64,000 bases of DNA from Stenotrophomonas sp. SAU14A_NAIMI4_5 (GCF_003086795.1 NZ_CP026003.1:3150579-3214578), one strand, 5' to 3'. Positions 30,298 through 38,913 are shown, counted from the first letter of the stretch. Made by a program: numbers and translations. The notes: a model not told the origin generated them from the letters alone.

Positions 30298-30711
30298 ATG
30301 AGCCTGATCCCGCCCCTGACCGAACGCCTCGACCGCTTGCTGCCGCAGACCCAATGCGGGCAGTGCGGCTACGACGGCTGCCGCCCGTATGCACAGGCGA
30401 TGGCACGCGGCGAAGCGGGCGTGGACCGCTGCCCGCCCGGTGGCGATGCCGGTGCACGCGCACTGGCACAGGTATTGGATGTGCCCGCCGTGCCCTTCGA
30501 CCGCACGCGCGGCGAGCACAAGGCGCCGCAGGTCGCCCTGATCGTCGAAGCCGACTGCATCGGCTGCACCAAGTGCATCCAGGCCTGCCCGGTGGACGCC
30601 ATCGTCGGCGGCGCCAAGTACATGCACACGGTGATTGCCGACCTCTGCACCGGCTGCGAGCTGTGCATCCCGCCGTGCCCGGTGGACTGCATCGACCTGG
30701 TGCAACTGTAG
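30298..30711 (+). CDS. RnfB/RsxB-like iron-sulfur protein, short form
   Basis: A 137-residue ferredoxin-like protein. The N-terminal part is the RnfB-type four-Cys domain ([17 protein letters not shown] ... RCPPGG), followed by two 4Fe-4S ferredoxin motifs ([16 protein letters not shown] and [16 protein letters not shown]). True RnfB has an N-terminal membrane helix, which is missing here, and no rnfACDGE genes are nearby. It is therefore probably a soluble electron carrier; the partners are unknown. It begins 25 bases after the HAD gene and probably shares its transcript. Confidence 0.88.
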   Translation: MSLIPPLTERLDRLLPQTQCGQCGYDGCRPYAQAMARGEAGVDRCPPGGDAGARALAQVLDVPAVPFDRTRGEHKAPQVALIVEADCIGCTKCIQACPVDAIVGGAKYMHTVIADLCTGCELCIPPCPVDCIDLVQL

Positions 30712-30722
30712 CGGCCGCCGCC

Positions 30723-30761
30723 GGGGTCGGATCCCTTTCCAGCGGAAAGGGCTCTGACCCC
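30723..30761. repeat. GGGGTC-ended hairpin element, copy 1
   Basis: GGGGTCGGATCCCTTTCC, loop AGCG, then GAAAGGGCTCTGACCCC. It lies 11 bases after the rnfB-like stop and could act as a hairpin at the transcript end. The rest of the 301-base gap 30712-31012 shows only a CCGCCAC/GTGGCGG hairpin near 30965-30985 and the ribosome site CGGAG of the next gene. Confidence 0.8.
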
Positions 30762-31012
30762 ACTTCACCAGACATTCGTCGCAATCACCGCGTCCTGCAC
30801 GCCGCGCGCCCACACGGAACAGGACGCACATCGCAGATTGCCCCACTGCTCGCGGCACATGCGCCAGCCCACTGCGGCCTCTTTCAACCGCATGCCAGAC
30901 TTCCGCAAACGTCCTGTGACGGGCCACCCCAAGCGGCTGGCCGGTTTTCAAGCCACGTTCCGCCCGCCACCGTGCCGTGGCGGCTACCGATTGACCTGAA
31001 CGGAGCTGTGCC

Positions 31013-31369
31013 ATGACCCCTTCGGACCTTACCGACGACTGCACCTGCGACATCACCGATGCAGCGGACGAGATCGAGCGCCATCCCGACAGGATGATGG
31101 CCCTGCTGCGGAAGATCAGCGCGGCTGCCGCCGTCGATGGATTCCCGTGGCCGGAAGGCTACCTGCTGCCCGGCGGCCATCTCGGCCTGACCGACGCAGA
31201 CCGCACCCTGGTCGGCCTGCGCGTGGTGCAGGAAATCATGCTGGCCGCCGAACGCAGCCGGCATCATGACGACGCCGCCGAATACGTCGGCGACCACGTC
31301 ATGGATGGCCTGATGCAGGCCTGCATCGCGCTGTCGGAACACGCCGCCAGCAGGATCGGCCTGCAGTAA
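31013..31369 (+). CDS. Hypothetical protein
   Basis: A 118-residue acidic, soluble protein with no signal peptide or membrane segment. It has several short helical stretches (DAADEIERHPDRMMALLRKIS, VQEIMLAAERSRHHDDAAEYVGDHVMDGLMQAC) and a histidine-rich middle. The N-terminus carries CTCDIT. I do not recognise the family; proteins of this size and look occur as lineage-specific genes in Stenotrophomonas. GGAGCTG precedes the ATG. It is flanked on both sides by GGGGTC-ended hairpins. Confidence 0.65.
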   Translation: MTPSDLTDDCTCDITDAADEIERHPDRMMALLRKISAAAAVDGFPWPEGYLLPGGHLGLTDADRTLVGLRVVQEIMLAAERSRHHDDAAEYVGDHVMDGLMQACIALSEHAASRIGLQ

Positions 31370-31376
31370 CGACAAC

Positions 31377-31415
31377 GGGGTCAGAGCCCTCTCCTTCGGA
31401 GAGGGATCCGACCCC
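31377..31415. repeat. GGGGTC-ended hairpin element, copy 2
   Basis: GGGGTCAGAGCCCTCTCC, loop TTCG, then GAGAGGGATCCGACCCC. It lies 8 bases after the stop of the preceding gene, between converging genes. Confidence 0.8.
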
Positions 31416-31433
31416 GCTTCACGCAATCCCGGA

Positions 31434-31781
31434 TTACGGCACGGCCGCCGTGATCACGATCTCGACCTTCCACTCGGCATGCGCCAGCTTCGCTTCGAAC
31501 GTTGCACGCGCCGGGGTCGCACCTTCGACCACCCACTCATCCCACGCCTTGTTCATGCCGTCGAAATCGGCGATGTCGGCCAGGAACACTTCCGCGCGCA
31601 GCACGTGCTGGCGATCACTGGCGACCAGCGCCAGCAGCTTGTCGATCTCCGCCAGCACCTGCCGGGTCTGCCCGGTGATGTCCTGGCTGGTGTCTTCCGG
31701 AATCTGGCCGGAAAGGTAGGCGACCTTGTTGTGCACGGTCATCTCGGACATGCGCGGTCCGACGTCGTAACGCTCCATCAT
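31434..31781 (-). CDS. RidA (YjgF/YER057c) family protein
   Basis: A 115-residue protein of the RidA superfamily, whose archetype hydrolyses reactive enamines and imines from amino-acid catabolism. The core VHNKVAYLSGQIPEDTSQDITGQTRQVLAEIDKLL and the C-terminal VEGATPARATFEAKLAHAEWKVEIVITA match. The Arg in TPARATFEA, needed for imine hydrolysis in RidA proper, is present. There are two in-frame ATG codons in tandem at the start (31781 and 31778). It diverges from mprF. Confidence 0.9.
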   Translation of the reverse strand: MMERYDVGPRMSEMTVHNKVAYLSGQIPEDTSQDITGQTRQVLAEIDKLLALVASDRQHVLRAEVFLADIADFDGMNKAWDEWVVEGATPARATFEAKLAHAEWKVEIVITAAVP

Positions 31782-31975
31782 GGGCGTGGCTCCTGCGGGG
31801 TGGACTGAACCCCATTCTCACCCAGCCGGGCGGTGAAATGTGGCCTCCCGCACGCACATTCGTTGCCGCCAATCGCCGCACAGTGCCGGTGCTGGTCAAA
31901 CGCCACCGACAGGCGCACGATGCGCCACGTTCACGTTGACACCCCTCTTCCCCCTGCTGTCGCATTCTTGCGCCG

Positions 31976-34540
31976 ATGACCCCAGCCAACGACCCCACCA
32001 CCGCTTCGCACACCCCGGCATGGAAGCGGGTCCTGACCATCGTCGTCCCGCTGCTGATCCTGTCGCTGGCCCTGCACGGGCTGGCCAACGAGTTCGACGA
32101 GCACGGCTACCGTGCCATCCGCGAGGCCTTCCACAAGCTGACCGGCACGCAGATCGCGCTGACCGTGCTGCTGGGCCTGGCCAGCTACGCCTGCCTGATC
32201 GGCTTCGATGCCATCGGTCTGCGCCGCAGCGGTATCCGCGTGCATCCGGCGCGCGTGGGCATCACCGCCTTCCTCGCCCACACCCTGGGGCAGACGGTGG
32301 GCTTTGCGGCACTGACCGGCGGCGCGGTGCGTCTGCGCGGCTACCGCAGCGCCGGACTCGACCTGGCGCAGATCGGCCAGGTGGTGCTGATGAGCACGCT
32401 GGGCTTCGTCTTCGGTGCCTGGCTGCTGATCGGTGTGGCGCTGTGCATGGAACCGGCCGCCGCCGCGCTGGCCCTGCCGCTGGACCCGGCCGCAGTGCGC
32501 GTGGTCGGCATCCTCGCCCTGCTCGCCTACGCCACCACCGTGCTGCTGGTCGGCCGCAACGGGCGCCAGTTCCGCATCTTCGGCCATGGCCTGTGGCTGC
32601 CGGATCGCCGCACCATGCTCGGCGTCACCGTGCTCAGCGTGATCGAGCTGGTGCTGGCCAGCGCCGCGTTCTACGTGCTGCTGCCCGACTCGACGCCCAC
32701 CGGCCTGCCCGGCTTCGTCGGCCTGTACCTGGTGGCTGTGCTGGCCGGCCTGGTGTCCACGGTCCCGGCCGGCCTGGGCGTGTTCGAGTGGAGCCTGCTG
32801 AAACTGCTGCCGCAGGTCGCCCCGGCCGCGGTGCTGGCGGCCGCGCTGATCTATCGCGTCACCTACTACGTGCTGCCGCTGCTGCTGGCCACCCTGCTCG
32901 CCTTCGCCCCGGCGCTGCGCCAGCCGCTGCAGGCCAGCGCCGGGGCCACCCGCGCCGGCTGGCATGCGCTGCGCCCGTGGCTGCCGCAGATCATCGCGCT
33001 GGCTGCCTTCAGCATCGGCGCCGCGCTGGTCATCGATGGCACGCTGCCGACGCCACGCCGCCATCTGCTCAACGCCTCGCTGCCGATCCTGGAAACCTCG
33101 CACCTGATCGGCAGCCTCGGCGGCGTCGCGCTGCTGCTGATCGGCCAGGGCCTGGCCCGGCGCAGCCATGCGGCGTGGATGCTGGCGATGGCGGTGTGCG
33201 TGATCACGCCGCTGCCGCTGTGGCTGCGCGGCGGCCAGCCGCTCATCGCCGTGTCCGCGCTGCTGGTGGCGATGGCGCTGTGGGCCGCGCGCCGCGAGTT
33301 CTACCGCCAGGGCGCGCTGCTGGATGAAGCGTGGTCGTGGCCGTGGCTGCGCAACCTGGGCCTGGTGCTGGTCGCGGTCACCTGGCTGCTGTTCTTCACC
33401 TACAGCCATGTCGAATACCAGAACGAGCTGTGGTGGCAGTTCGCGGTGTCGGGCAATGCGCCGCGTGCGCTGCGCGCGCTGCTGGTGGTGGCCATCGCGC
33501 TGGTGATGTTCGGCCTGGCGCGCCTGCTGCACAGCACGCGCACGCCGCTGCCGGCCGCCGACGATGCCACCCTGCAGGCGCTGGCGCCGGTACTGGCCAA
33601 CGCCACCGATACCCAGGCCTGCCTGGTGCTGACCGCCGACAAGGCGGTACTGCGCGACGAGGCGAAACAGGGCTTCGTGATGATGCAGCGCTATGGCGGC
33701 TCGCTGATCGCGATGGGCGATCCGGTCGGCCCGCCCGAGGTCGCCCGTGCGCTGATCTGGCGCTTCCGCGAGGAGGCCGACCGACTCGGCCTGCGCCCGG
33801 TGTTCTACCAGGTGGGCGAGGCCTACTGGCAGACCTATCTGGATCTCGGCCTGGGCCTGGTCAAGCTGGGCGAGGAAGCCATCGTGCCGCTGCACGATTT
33901 CGGCCTGGAAGGCCGCGAGCGCGCCGACCTGCGCCAGGCCTGGAACCGCGGCAAGCGCGGCGGCCTGTCGTTCCGCGTGGCGCCGGTGGAAGAACTTCCC
34001 GAGCTGCTGCCGCGCCTGCACGCCATTTCCAACGCCTGGCTGGACGACAAGGCCGGTGACGAAAAGGGCTTTTCGCTGGGCAGCTTCGATCCGCAGTACC
34101 TGGTGCGTTTCCCGGTGGCGCTGGTCGAGGCCGAGGGCGAGATCGTGGCCTTCGCCAACCTCTGGCAGGCACCGGCCGGTGCCGAGTTGTCGGTGGACCT
34201 GATGCGCCACGTCAACGAGGCACCGAAGGGCACGATGGATTTCCTGTTCATCGAGCTGTTCCTGTGGGGCCGCGCGCAGGGCTATGCGCGTTTCTCGCTG
34301 GGCATGGCGCCGCTGTCCGGATTGGCCCAGCACCGCCTGGCGGGCCGCTGGAACCGCTTGGCCGGCCTGCTGGCGCGGCATGGCGAACGCTTCTACGGCT
34401 TCAGCGGCCTGCGCCGGTTCAAGTCGAAGTTCGCCCCGCAGTGGCGCCCGCGCTACCTCGCCGCACCCGGCGGCATGCACCTGCCGGCGGCGCTGCTGGA
34501 TGCCACGCGGTTGATTTCGCTGGACCCGCGCCGCGGGTGA
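31976..34540 (+). CDS. mprF: Bifunctional lysylphosphatidylglycerol synthetase/flippase
   Basis: An 854-residue inner-membrane protein. The N-terminal part (about 1-530) holds some 14 hydrophobic segments in the flippase and junction regions, including TAFLAHTLGQTVGFAALTGGAVRLRGY and GFVGLYLVAVLAGLVSTVPAGLGVFEWS. The C-terminal cytosolic domain (about 540-850, DUF2156; FVMMQRYGGSLIAMGDPVGP, FRAVPVEEL-like, RFSLGMAPLSGLA) transfers lysine or alanine from charged tRNA to phosphatidylglycerol. The lipid lowers net membrane charge and reduces sensitivity to cationic peptides. The stop is followed by tandem 20-base repeats. It faces virJ, which encodes a probable hydrolase of the same lipid. Confidence 0.94.
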   Translation: MTPANDPTTASHTPAWKRVLTIVVPLLILSLALHGLANEFDEHGYRAIREAFHKLTGTQIALTVLLGLASYACLIGFDAIGLRRSGIRVHPARVGITAFLAHTLGQTVGFAALTGGAVRLRGYRSAGLDLAQIGQVVLMSTLGFVFGAWLLIGVALCMEPAAAALALPLDPAAVRVVGILALLAYATTVLLVGRNGRQFRIFGHGLWLPDRRTMLGVTVLSVIELVLASAAFYVLLPDSTPTGLPGFVGLYLVAVLAGLVSTVPAGLGVFEWSLLKLLPQVAPAAVLAAALIYRVTYYVLPLLLATLLAFAPALRQPLQASAGATRAGWHALRPWLPQIIALAAFSIGAALVIDGTLPTPRRHLLNASLPILETSHLIGSLGGVALLLIGQGLARRSHAAWMLAMAVCVITPLPLWLRGGQPLIAVSALLVAMALWAARREFYRQGALLDEAWSWPWLRNLGLVLVAVTWLLFFTYSHVEYQNELWWQFAVSGNAPRALRALLVVAIALVMFGLARLLHSTRTPLPAADDATLQALAPVLANATDTQACLVLTADKAVLRDEAKQGFVMMQRYGGSLIAMGDPVGPPEVARALIWRFREEADRLGLRPVFYQVGEAYWQTYLDLGLGLVKLGEEAIVPLHDFGLEGRERADLRQAWNRGKRGGLSFRVAPVEELPELLPRLHAISNAWLDDKAGDEKGFSLGSFDPQYLVRFPVALVEAEGEIVAFANLWQAPAGAELSVDLMRHVNEAPKGTMDFLFIELFLWGRAQGYARFSLGMAPLSGLAQHRLAGRWNRLAGLLARHGERFYGFSGLRRFKSKFAPQWRPRYLAAPGGMHLPAALLDATRLISLDPRRG

Positions 34541-34546
34541 TCCGGG

Positions 34547-34607
34547 GTGCGAACTCCCCCCGGTGGGTGCGAACTCCCCCCGGTGGGTGCGAACCGTTGG
34601 TTCGCAC
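34547..34607. repeat. Tandem 20-bp repeat ending in a hairpin
   Basis: Two perfect copies of GTGCGAACTCCCCCCGGTGG (34547-34566 and 34567-34586) are followed by a partial third that forms the hairpin GTGCGAACC-gtt-GGTTCGCAC (34587-34607). It lies just after the mprF stop. Confidence 0.85.
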
Positions 34608-34612
34608 GCTTT

Positions 34613-34637
34613 CCGCCGGGCATGGCCCGGCGCTACC
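34613..34637. repeat. GTAG REP (SMAG-type), between mprF and virJ
   Basis: Ends CGGCGCTACC (CTAC end) with the stem GCCGGGC-at-GGCCCGGC. It ends 12 bases before the virJ stop, between converging genes. Confidence 0.8.
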
Positions 34638-34649
34638 GGTGGGGGCGGC

Positions 34650-35996
34650 CTACGCGCCGCCCTTGAGGATCACCTCCGCCAGGCGGTCGTAATCACCACT
34701 AAAGTGATGGTCGCCCGGCAGCTTCACCTTCTGCACCGCCTCGCCGGCGGGCAGATCCGGACACAGCGCATCCTCATCCTTTTCGCCGTACACGCACAGC
34801 GTCTTGCCCGCCGGCAGCCGGGCCACTTCCGGTGCGATCGGCAGGCCATCGCCACCACCGCCCAGCCAGTTGCTGACGTGGAATTCGAAATCGGCCTTGC
34901 GCCCCACCGACAGCAGGGCGATGCGCTCCACACTCTCGCGGGTGCCTGCATCAAGCTGGTTGATGGTGGCCGGCAGCACGTCGGCGCCCTGCGAGAAGCC
35001 GACCAGCATCACCTTGTCGCGGTGCCACTGCTGCCGGTAGTGGGCGATGATCTTCTGCAGGTCGGCGGCAAAGCCCTTGGGCGTGCGCTCGCTCCAGAAA
35101 TAACGCAGTGAATCGATGCCGACCACGGCCACGCCATGCTCGCTCAGCGAGGCGGCAACGTTCTTGTCCAGGCCGGCCCAACCGCCGTCGCCCGACACGA
35201 AGATGGCCAGGGTGTCACCGTTGCCGGTGGCCGGCACTTCCACCACCGGCAATCCCTTCAACGCATCCGGCGGCGGTGCCAGGCTTACGCCGGCCTGCGC
35301 GCCCACCACCCGTGCCGCAGCCACCAGGCCGGGCGAGGCATCGCCGCGCGCGGTGCGCTTGAACTCACGCGCCATTGCCACCTGCTGCACGAACGGGCTG
35401 GCCTGGCCGGCCTGGCAGGCGTTGCCGCCAGCCGCGCTCAGCCACGGGAAATTCAGTTCGGCCGGCTGCAGCCGGTTGTGCTTCACGCCATCGCCGCAGA
35501 CCATGCGCTCGTGGCTGTGGCCAGGGCAGAAGCCGGTGGTCAGCAGGCCGGCAAAGACCTGCGTATCGGCCTGCGCAGCCAGCGTGTAGGCCATCTCCGC
35601 ACCCTCGCCATCACCGCCAACCAGTGGCAGGTGATAACCCGGCAGGTGCAGCGAGGCCTGCAGCCAGCGCGAGAAATTCTCGACGTCGCCGGCACCGAAC
35701 GAACAGGTCGGATTGCCTTCACGCTTCAGCACGCCACGCAGGTGGCTGATGTCCACGGCGGCAACGAGAGCGCCATCGGCACGCAGGGCCTCGATCGGCA
35801 GGCGGCTGGTATCGCCACCGGCGGTCGGCTCATGGAACCAGATCACCACCCGCTGCGGGGTTCCCGCCGGCATGTGCACCGGTATCTGGTCGAAGCGCCC
35901 GTGGCTGAACTGCTGCACGTTCGCCGCCGCCATGGCCGGCAACGCGGCCAGCGCCAGCACCACACCCATTGCCCTGCCCAGCCCTGCACGCTTCAT
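34650..35996 (-). CDS. virJ: VirJ/AcvB-family lysyl-phosphatidylglycerol hydrolase-like protein
   Basis: A 448-residue exported alpha/beta-hydrolase protein. A signal peptide (about 1-24; LALAALPAMAAA) precedes an N-terminal VirJ-like repeat (about 28-220) and a C-terminal VirJ domain (about 240-448). That domain has SGDGGWAGLDKNVAASL at 268-284, the nucleophile elbow GFSQG at 333-337 (Ser335) and the catalytic His in GDHHFSGDYD (about 430). AcvB of Agrobacterium and Rhizobium is encoded with the MprF homologue LpiA and hydrolyses lysyl-phosphatidylglycerol. Here the gene faces mprF, which supports the same role. The start at 35996 gives the signal peptide. Confidence 0.88.
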   Translation of the reverse strand: MKRAGLGRAMGVVLALAALPAMAAANVQQFSHGRFDQIPVHMPAGTPQRVVIWFHEPTAGGDTSRLPIEALRADGALVAAVDISHLRGVLKREGNPTCSFGAGDVENFSRWLQASLHLPGYHLPLVGGDGEGAEMAYTLAAQADTQVFAGLLTTGFCPGHSHERMVCGDGVKHNRLQPAELNFPWLSAAGGNACQAGQASPFVQQVAMAREFKRTARGDASPGLVAAARVVGAQAGVSLAPPPDALKGLPVVEVPATGNGDTLAIFVSGDGGWAGLDKNVAASLSEHGVAVVGIDSLRYFWSERTPKGFAADLQKIIAHYRQQWHRDKVMLVGFSQGADVLPATINQLDAGTRESVERIALLSVGRKADFEFHVSNWLGGGGDGLPIAPEVARLPAGKTLCVYGEKDEDALCPDLPAGEAVQKVKLPGDHHFSGDYDRLAEVILKGGA

Positions 35997-36074
35997 ATCG
36001 CATCCCCGGTGGAATGCGCACACGATACGCCGCCACCGCGTGCACGGCACGTACCCGTGCAGGCCGTTGGCGGC

Positions 36075-36692
36075 TCAGCGGGACGCGCTGCGGCTACCCC
36101 GCCGGTACATCGCCACCGCCAGCCACAGCAGCCAGCCGACGATCACCACGATCACCGTTTTCTGGCCCAGCCCACGCGGCGGGCCCGCCCGCCACAGCAC
36201 GTGCAGCCACAACAATGCGAAGGCCAGCCACGCCCAGCCCCACAGCAGGGCCGCACTGCGCTGCCAGCCCGGCTCGCGGCGCAGGTACCACGCCTGCAGC
36301 AGCATGCCGACACTGGCGCACAGGAAGGCGGTGTTCGCAGCCACGCCATGCACCAGCGGCGCCAGCAGTGGCGTCGCCTCGGGCAGCCAGCTGTCGCCGA
36401 TGGACACGGTGGCCAGGCCGAGAGCGGCCACAGTGAACAGCAGCGGTGCGGCGGCACTGCGGCGCGGCCCCGTGCTGTGCCGGTACAGCGCGATGCCGAG
36501 CACGGCGATGGCCAGCGCCAGCAGGCAATAGGCACTGCGCAGGGCCAGCCCCCAGGGGCCGTGCAGGTAGATGCTCAGGGTGGTCTGCACCCAGTCCAGG
36601 TCGGTGCGCGCGAACTGGGTCCACAGCGCCGTGGCGATGAACAGCAGCAACGCGACCATGGCCAGCAATGCCGCCGGCCGCGCGCGCGTCAT
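36075..36692 (-). CDS. DUF998-like integral membrane protein
   Basis: A 205-residue protein with about six hydrophobic helices (ALLAMVALLLFIATALW, YCLLALAIAVLGIALY, PLLFTVAALGLATVSIGDSWLP, TVIVVIVGWLLWLAVAM). The helix pattern resembles DUF998; the function is unknown. The ATG overlaps the stop of the upstream oxidoreductase-like gene by 4 bases (ATGA), so both are translated from one message. Confidence 0.75.
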   Translation of the reverse strand: MTRARPAALLAMVALLLFIATALWTQFARTDLDWVQTTLSIYLHGPWGLALRSAYCLLALAIAVLGIALYRHSTGPRRSAAAPLLFTVAALGLATVSIGDSWLPEATPLLAPLVHGVAANTAFLCASVGMLLQAWYLRREPGWQRSAALLWGWAWLAFALLWLHVLWRAGPPRGLGQKTVIVVIVGWLLWLAVAMYRRGSRSASR

Positions 36693-36874
36693 GATGCCTC
36701 CTGCGGATGCCGCGCCTTCCATTCGGCCAGCGCCTTGCGGTAGCGCTGCAGCTCGTCGGAATACAGGTCGAGCACGCACAGCGGGCAGCCGCTGCCGCAG
36801 CACTCGTTGGGCCCGGGCTCTTCCGGCGGTAGCGGACGCGGATCGGGATCAGGCGCAGATACGGGGTCGGTCAC
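36689..36874 (-). CDS. Oxidoreductase-like domain protein (small, Cys-rich)
   Basis: A 61-residue protein matching the oxidoreductase-like N-terminal domain: PPEEPGPNECCGSGCPLCVLDLYSDELQRYRKALAEW. Four cysteines in CCGSGCPLC could bind a metal or cluster. The GTG start at 36874 (VTDPVSAPDPDPRPLPP) fits the size of bacterial members, though no strong ribosome site is seen. The function is unknown. It is coupled by a 4-base overlap to the DUF998-like gene. Confidence 0.8.
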   Translation of the reverse strand: MTDPVSAPDPDPRPLPPEEPGPNECCGSGCPLCVLDLYSDELQRYRKALAEWKARHPQEAS

Positions 36875-36920
36875 GGGCAGGCACGACGTTGCAGACAGGC
36901 GCCCAGTGTAACGGCCCGGC

Positions 36921-37523
36921 TCACGCGTCCAGCTGCTGCTGCAGGTTGGCGCGCGCGGCCGCATCCAGCCGCTGGTGGAAGAAGTCGCTGAGGAAGATGC
37001 GCGGCGCACGCAGCAGGCCCTGCAGGAAACGGCGGCGGCCGGCGCGGTACAGGAAGCCCGGCACCACGCCCTTGTACTCCTCGGCCACGCCGCGGTCGTA
37101 GGCGGCAAACACCGCTTCGGGCGCGGCGAGGATGGCCATGTCGCAGTCCAGGAACAGCGCCGCCTCGGCATCCACGTCGTCCGGTCCCAGTTCACCGTGG
37201 CGCGCGGTCAGCAGGATCAGCTGTTCCACCCGCGCGGCATCGATGCCCGACAGCTCCGGCGCATGCGCGATGGCCCTGAGCGCCAGCTCGGCCGAGCGCG
37301 CTTCGTTGTCCTTGCGCCCCGCCTGGTAGATGGCGTCGTGGTACAGCACCGCCAGATACACCTCGGCGGGCTGCTGCCAGCCCGGCCCGGCCGCGACGTC
37401 CTGGCAGTGCTGCAGCACCGCGCGCACGTGGCCGAAGTGGTGGTAGGCACGCGGCGGCGTGGCGTAGGCATCCTGCAGCGTCTGCCACTGCGCCGGTGCA
37501 AGCGGGATCGGGGCGAAGTCCAT
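36921..37523 (-). CDS. HD-superfamily metal-dependent phosphohydrolase
   Basis: A 200-residue cytoplasmic protein. Metal-binding residues of the HD fold are seen in RAYHHFGHV (His), LAVLYHDAIYQ (HD) and FLDCDMAIL (Asp), the pattern of the predicted HD-superfamily hydrolases of this length. The substrate is unknown. The start at 37523 (MDFAPIPLAPAQW) is chosen; a start four codons upstream is possible. It diverges from the transglutaminase-like gene. Confidence 0.85.
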   Translation of the reverse strand: MDFAPIPLAPAQWQTLQDAYATPPRAYHHFGHVRAVLQHCQDVAAGPGWQQPAEVYLAVLYHDAIYQAGRKDNEARSAELALRAIAHAPELSGIDAARVEQLILLTARHGELGPDDVDAEAALFLDCDMAILAAPEAVFAAYDRGVAEEYKGVVPGFLYRAGRRRFLQGLLRAPRIFLSDFFHQRLDAAARANLQQQLDA

Positions 37524-37754
37524 GCAGGGGATCATCCCGCCGGCAGGCGCCGCGGGCAAGCTGGACAATTTTTCACCAGCCGCTCACATCGCTTGCCGGG
37601 CAAGGCTGGCAAGGGCTTGTCCACAGCTTTGTCGCGGGCTGGTCCACACCGCATGTGGATGAACGCGGGCGGCCGACCAATGGTTGATGCCGGCCCACCC
37701 GCGCGGGTCTACACTGCCGGCAGGCGGGCCTACCCGCCGCCGCAGGAAACTGCC

Positions 37755-38906
37755 ATGCGCCGTCTTGCCGCTTGTTGCCTTGCACCTTTGCTGGCTGCCT
37801 CGGGCGTGTCAGCCGCCCCGGCCCAGGATCCTCCACCACCCGCCCCCCAGGTGGCGCCGGCCGCACCGGCTGCGGTGGACAGCGTGCCGACACCGGAGCA
37901 GGTGCTGGCCATTCCCGCACCGCTGCGGCAGATGCTGCAGACGCGGGTGATCGCCCGCCACAGCTCGCGCGAGCAGCGCCTGCAGGCGCTGGCCGAAATG
38001 ATCTTCGGTGCGCAGGCGCTGGACCTGCAGTACGACCCGACGGCGACCTACACGCTCACGGAAATCTGGCAGAAGCGCCAGGCCAACTGCCTGGCGTTCA
38101 CCCTGCTGTTCGCCACCCTGGCGCGCGAAGCCGGCATCCAGGCGCGCGTGCAGGAGGTGGATCGCGTGGTGTCCTGGTACCAGGACCAGGAACAGGGCGT
38201 GGTCTACAGCGTGGGGCACGTCAACGTGGGGATCATGGTGGACGGGCGCGGCGGGACCGTCGACCTCGACCGCAACATCCTCTACGACCGCCGCGGCCCG
38301 CACCCGATCTCGCTGGACCGCGCACTGGCGCACTTCTACAACAACCGTGGCGCCGAGCGCATGACCGCGGGCGACAAGGTGGGGGCGCGCGCGTTCTTCA
38401 CTGCGGCACTGGCGCGCGCACCGGATTTCGCGCCGACCTGGAACAACCTCGGCGTCCTCGACAGCCGCGAAGGTGATCTCGCGGGCGCGCGCGCCGCACT
38501 CGAGAATGCGCTGCGGCTGGATGGCCGCGAGGATTCGGCGCTGATCAACGCCAGCGTGCTGTACCGCCGCCTGGGCCTTGTGACGCAGGCGCAGGCGCTG
38601 GAGCAGCGTTTGAAGGCGGTGCAGCGCGACGACCCGTTCGCGCAGTACATGGCCGGTGCTGCCGCCGAGCGCAACGGTGACCTGGCCACGGCGATCCGCT
38701 ATTACCGGCGCGCGGTGCAGCTGTACGACAACGCGCACCAGTTCCATTTCGGGCTGGCGCGCGCGTATTTCCTCTCGGGCCAGCTGGCCCGTGCCGACCG
38801 CGAACTGACGCGGGCACGGTCGCTGGGGGGCAGCGTCAACCAGCAGCGCTACCAGGCCAAGCTGGAGGGCCTGTCGCGCCTGCGCACGCAGCAGGCGCGA
38901 CGCTGA
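37755..38906 (+). CDS. Exported transglutaminase-like protein with TPR repeats
   Basis: A 383-residue protein with a signal peptide (about 1-21) and a Pro-rich linker. Next is a transglutaminase/papain-like domain (about 55-190) with a possible catalytic triad: Cys112 in RQANCLAF, His155 in VGHVNVGI and Asp169-171 in TVDLDRNILYD. Three to four TPR repeats follow (about 185-370; NNRGAERMTAGDKVGARAFFTAAL, APTWNNLGVLDSREGDLAGARAALENAL). The domain order suggests a periplasmic peptidase or cross-link enzyme with a protein-binding module. The ATG has AGGAAAC upstream. Confidence 0.85.
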   Translation: MRRLAACCLAPLLAASGVSAAPAQDPPPPAPQVAPAAPAAVDSVPTPEQVLAIPAPLRQMLQTRVIARHSSREQRLQALAEMIFGAQALDLQYDPTATYTLTEIWQKRQANCLAFTLLFATLAREAGIQARVQEVDRVVSWYQDQEQGVVYSVGHVNVGIMVDGRGGTVDLDRNILYDRRGPHPISLDRALAHFYNNRGAERMTAGDKVGARAFFTAALARAPDFAPTWNNLGVLDSREGDLAGARAALENALRLDGREDSALINASVLYRRLGLVTQAQALEQRLKAVQRDDPFAQYMAGAAAERNGDLATAIRYYRRAVQLYDNAHQFHFGLARAYFLSGQLARADRELTRARSLGGSVNQQRYQAKLEGLSRLRTQQARR

Positions 38907-38913
38907 GGGTGCC

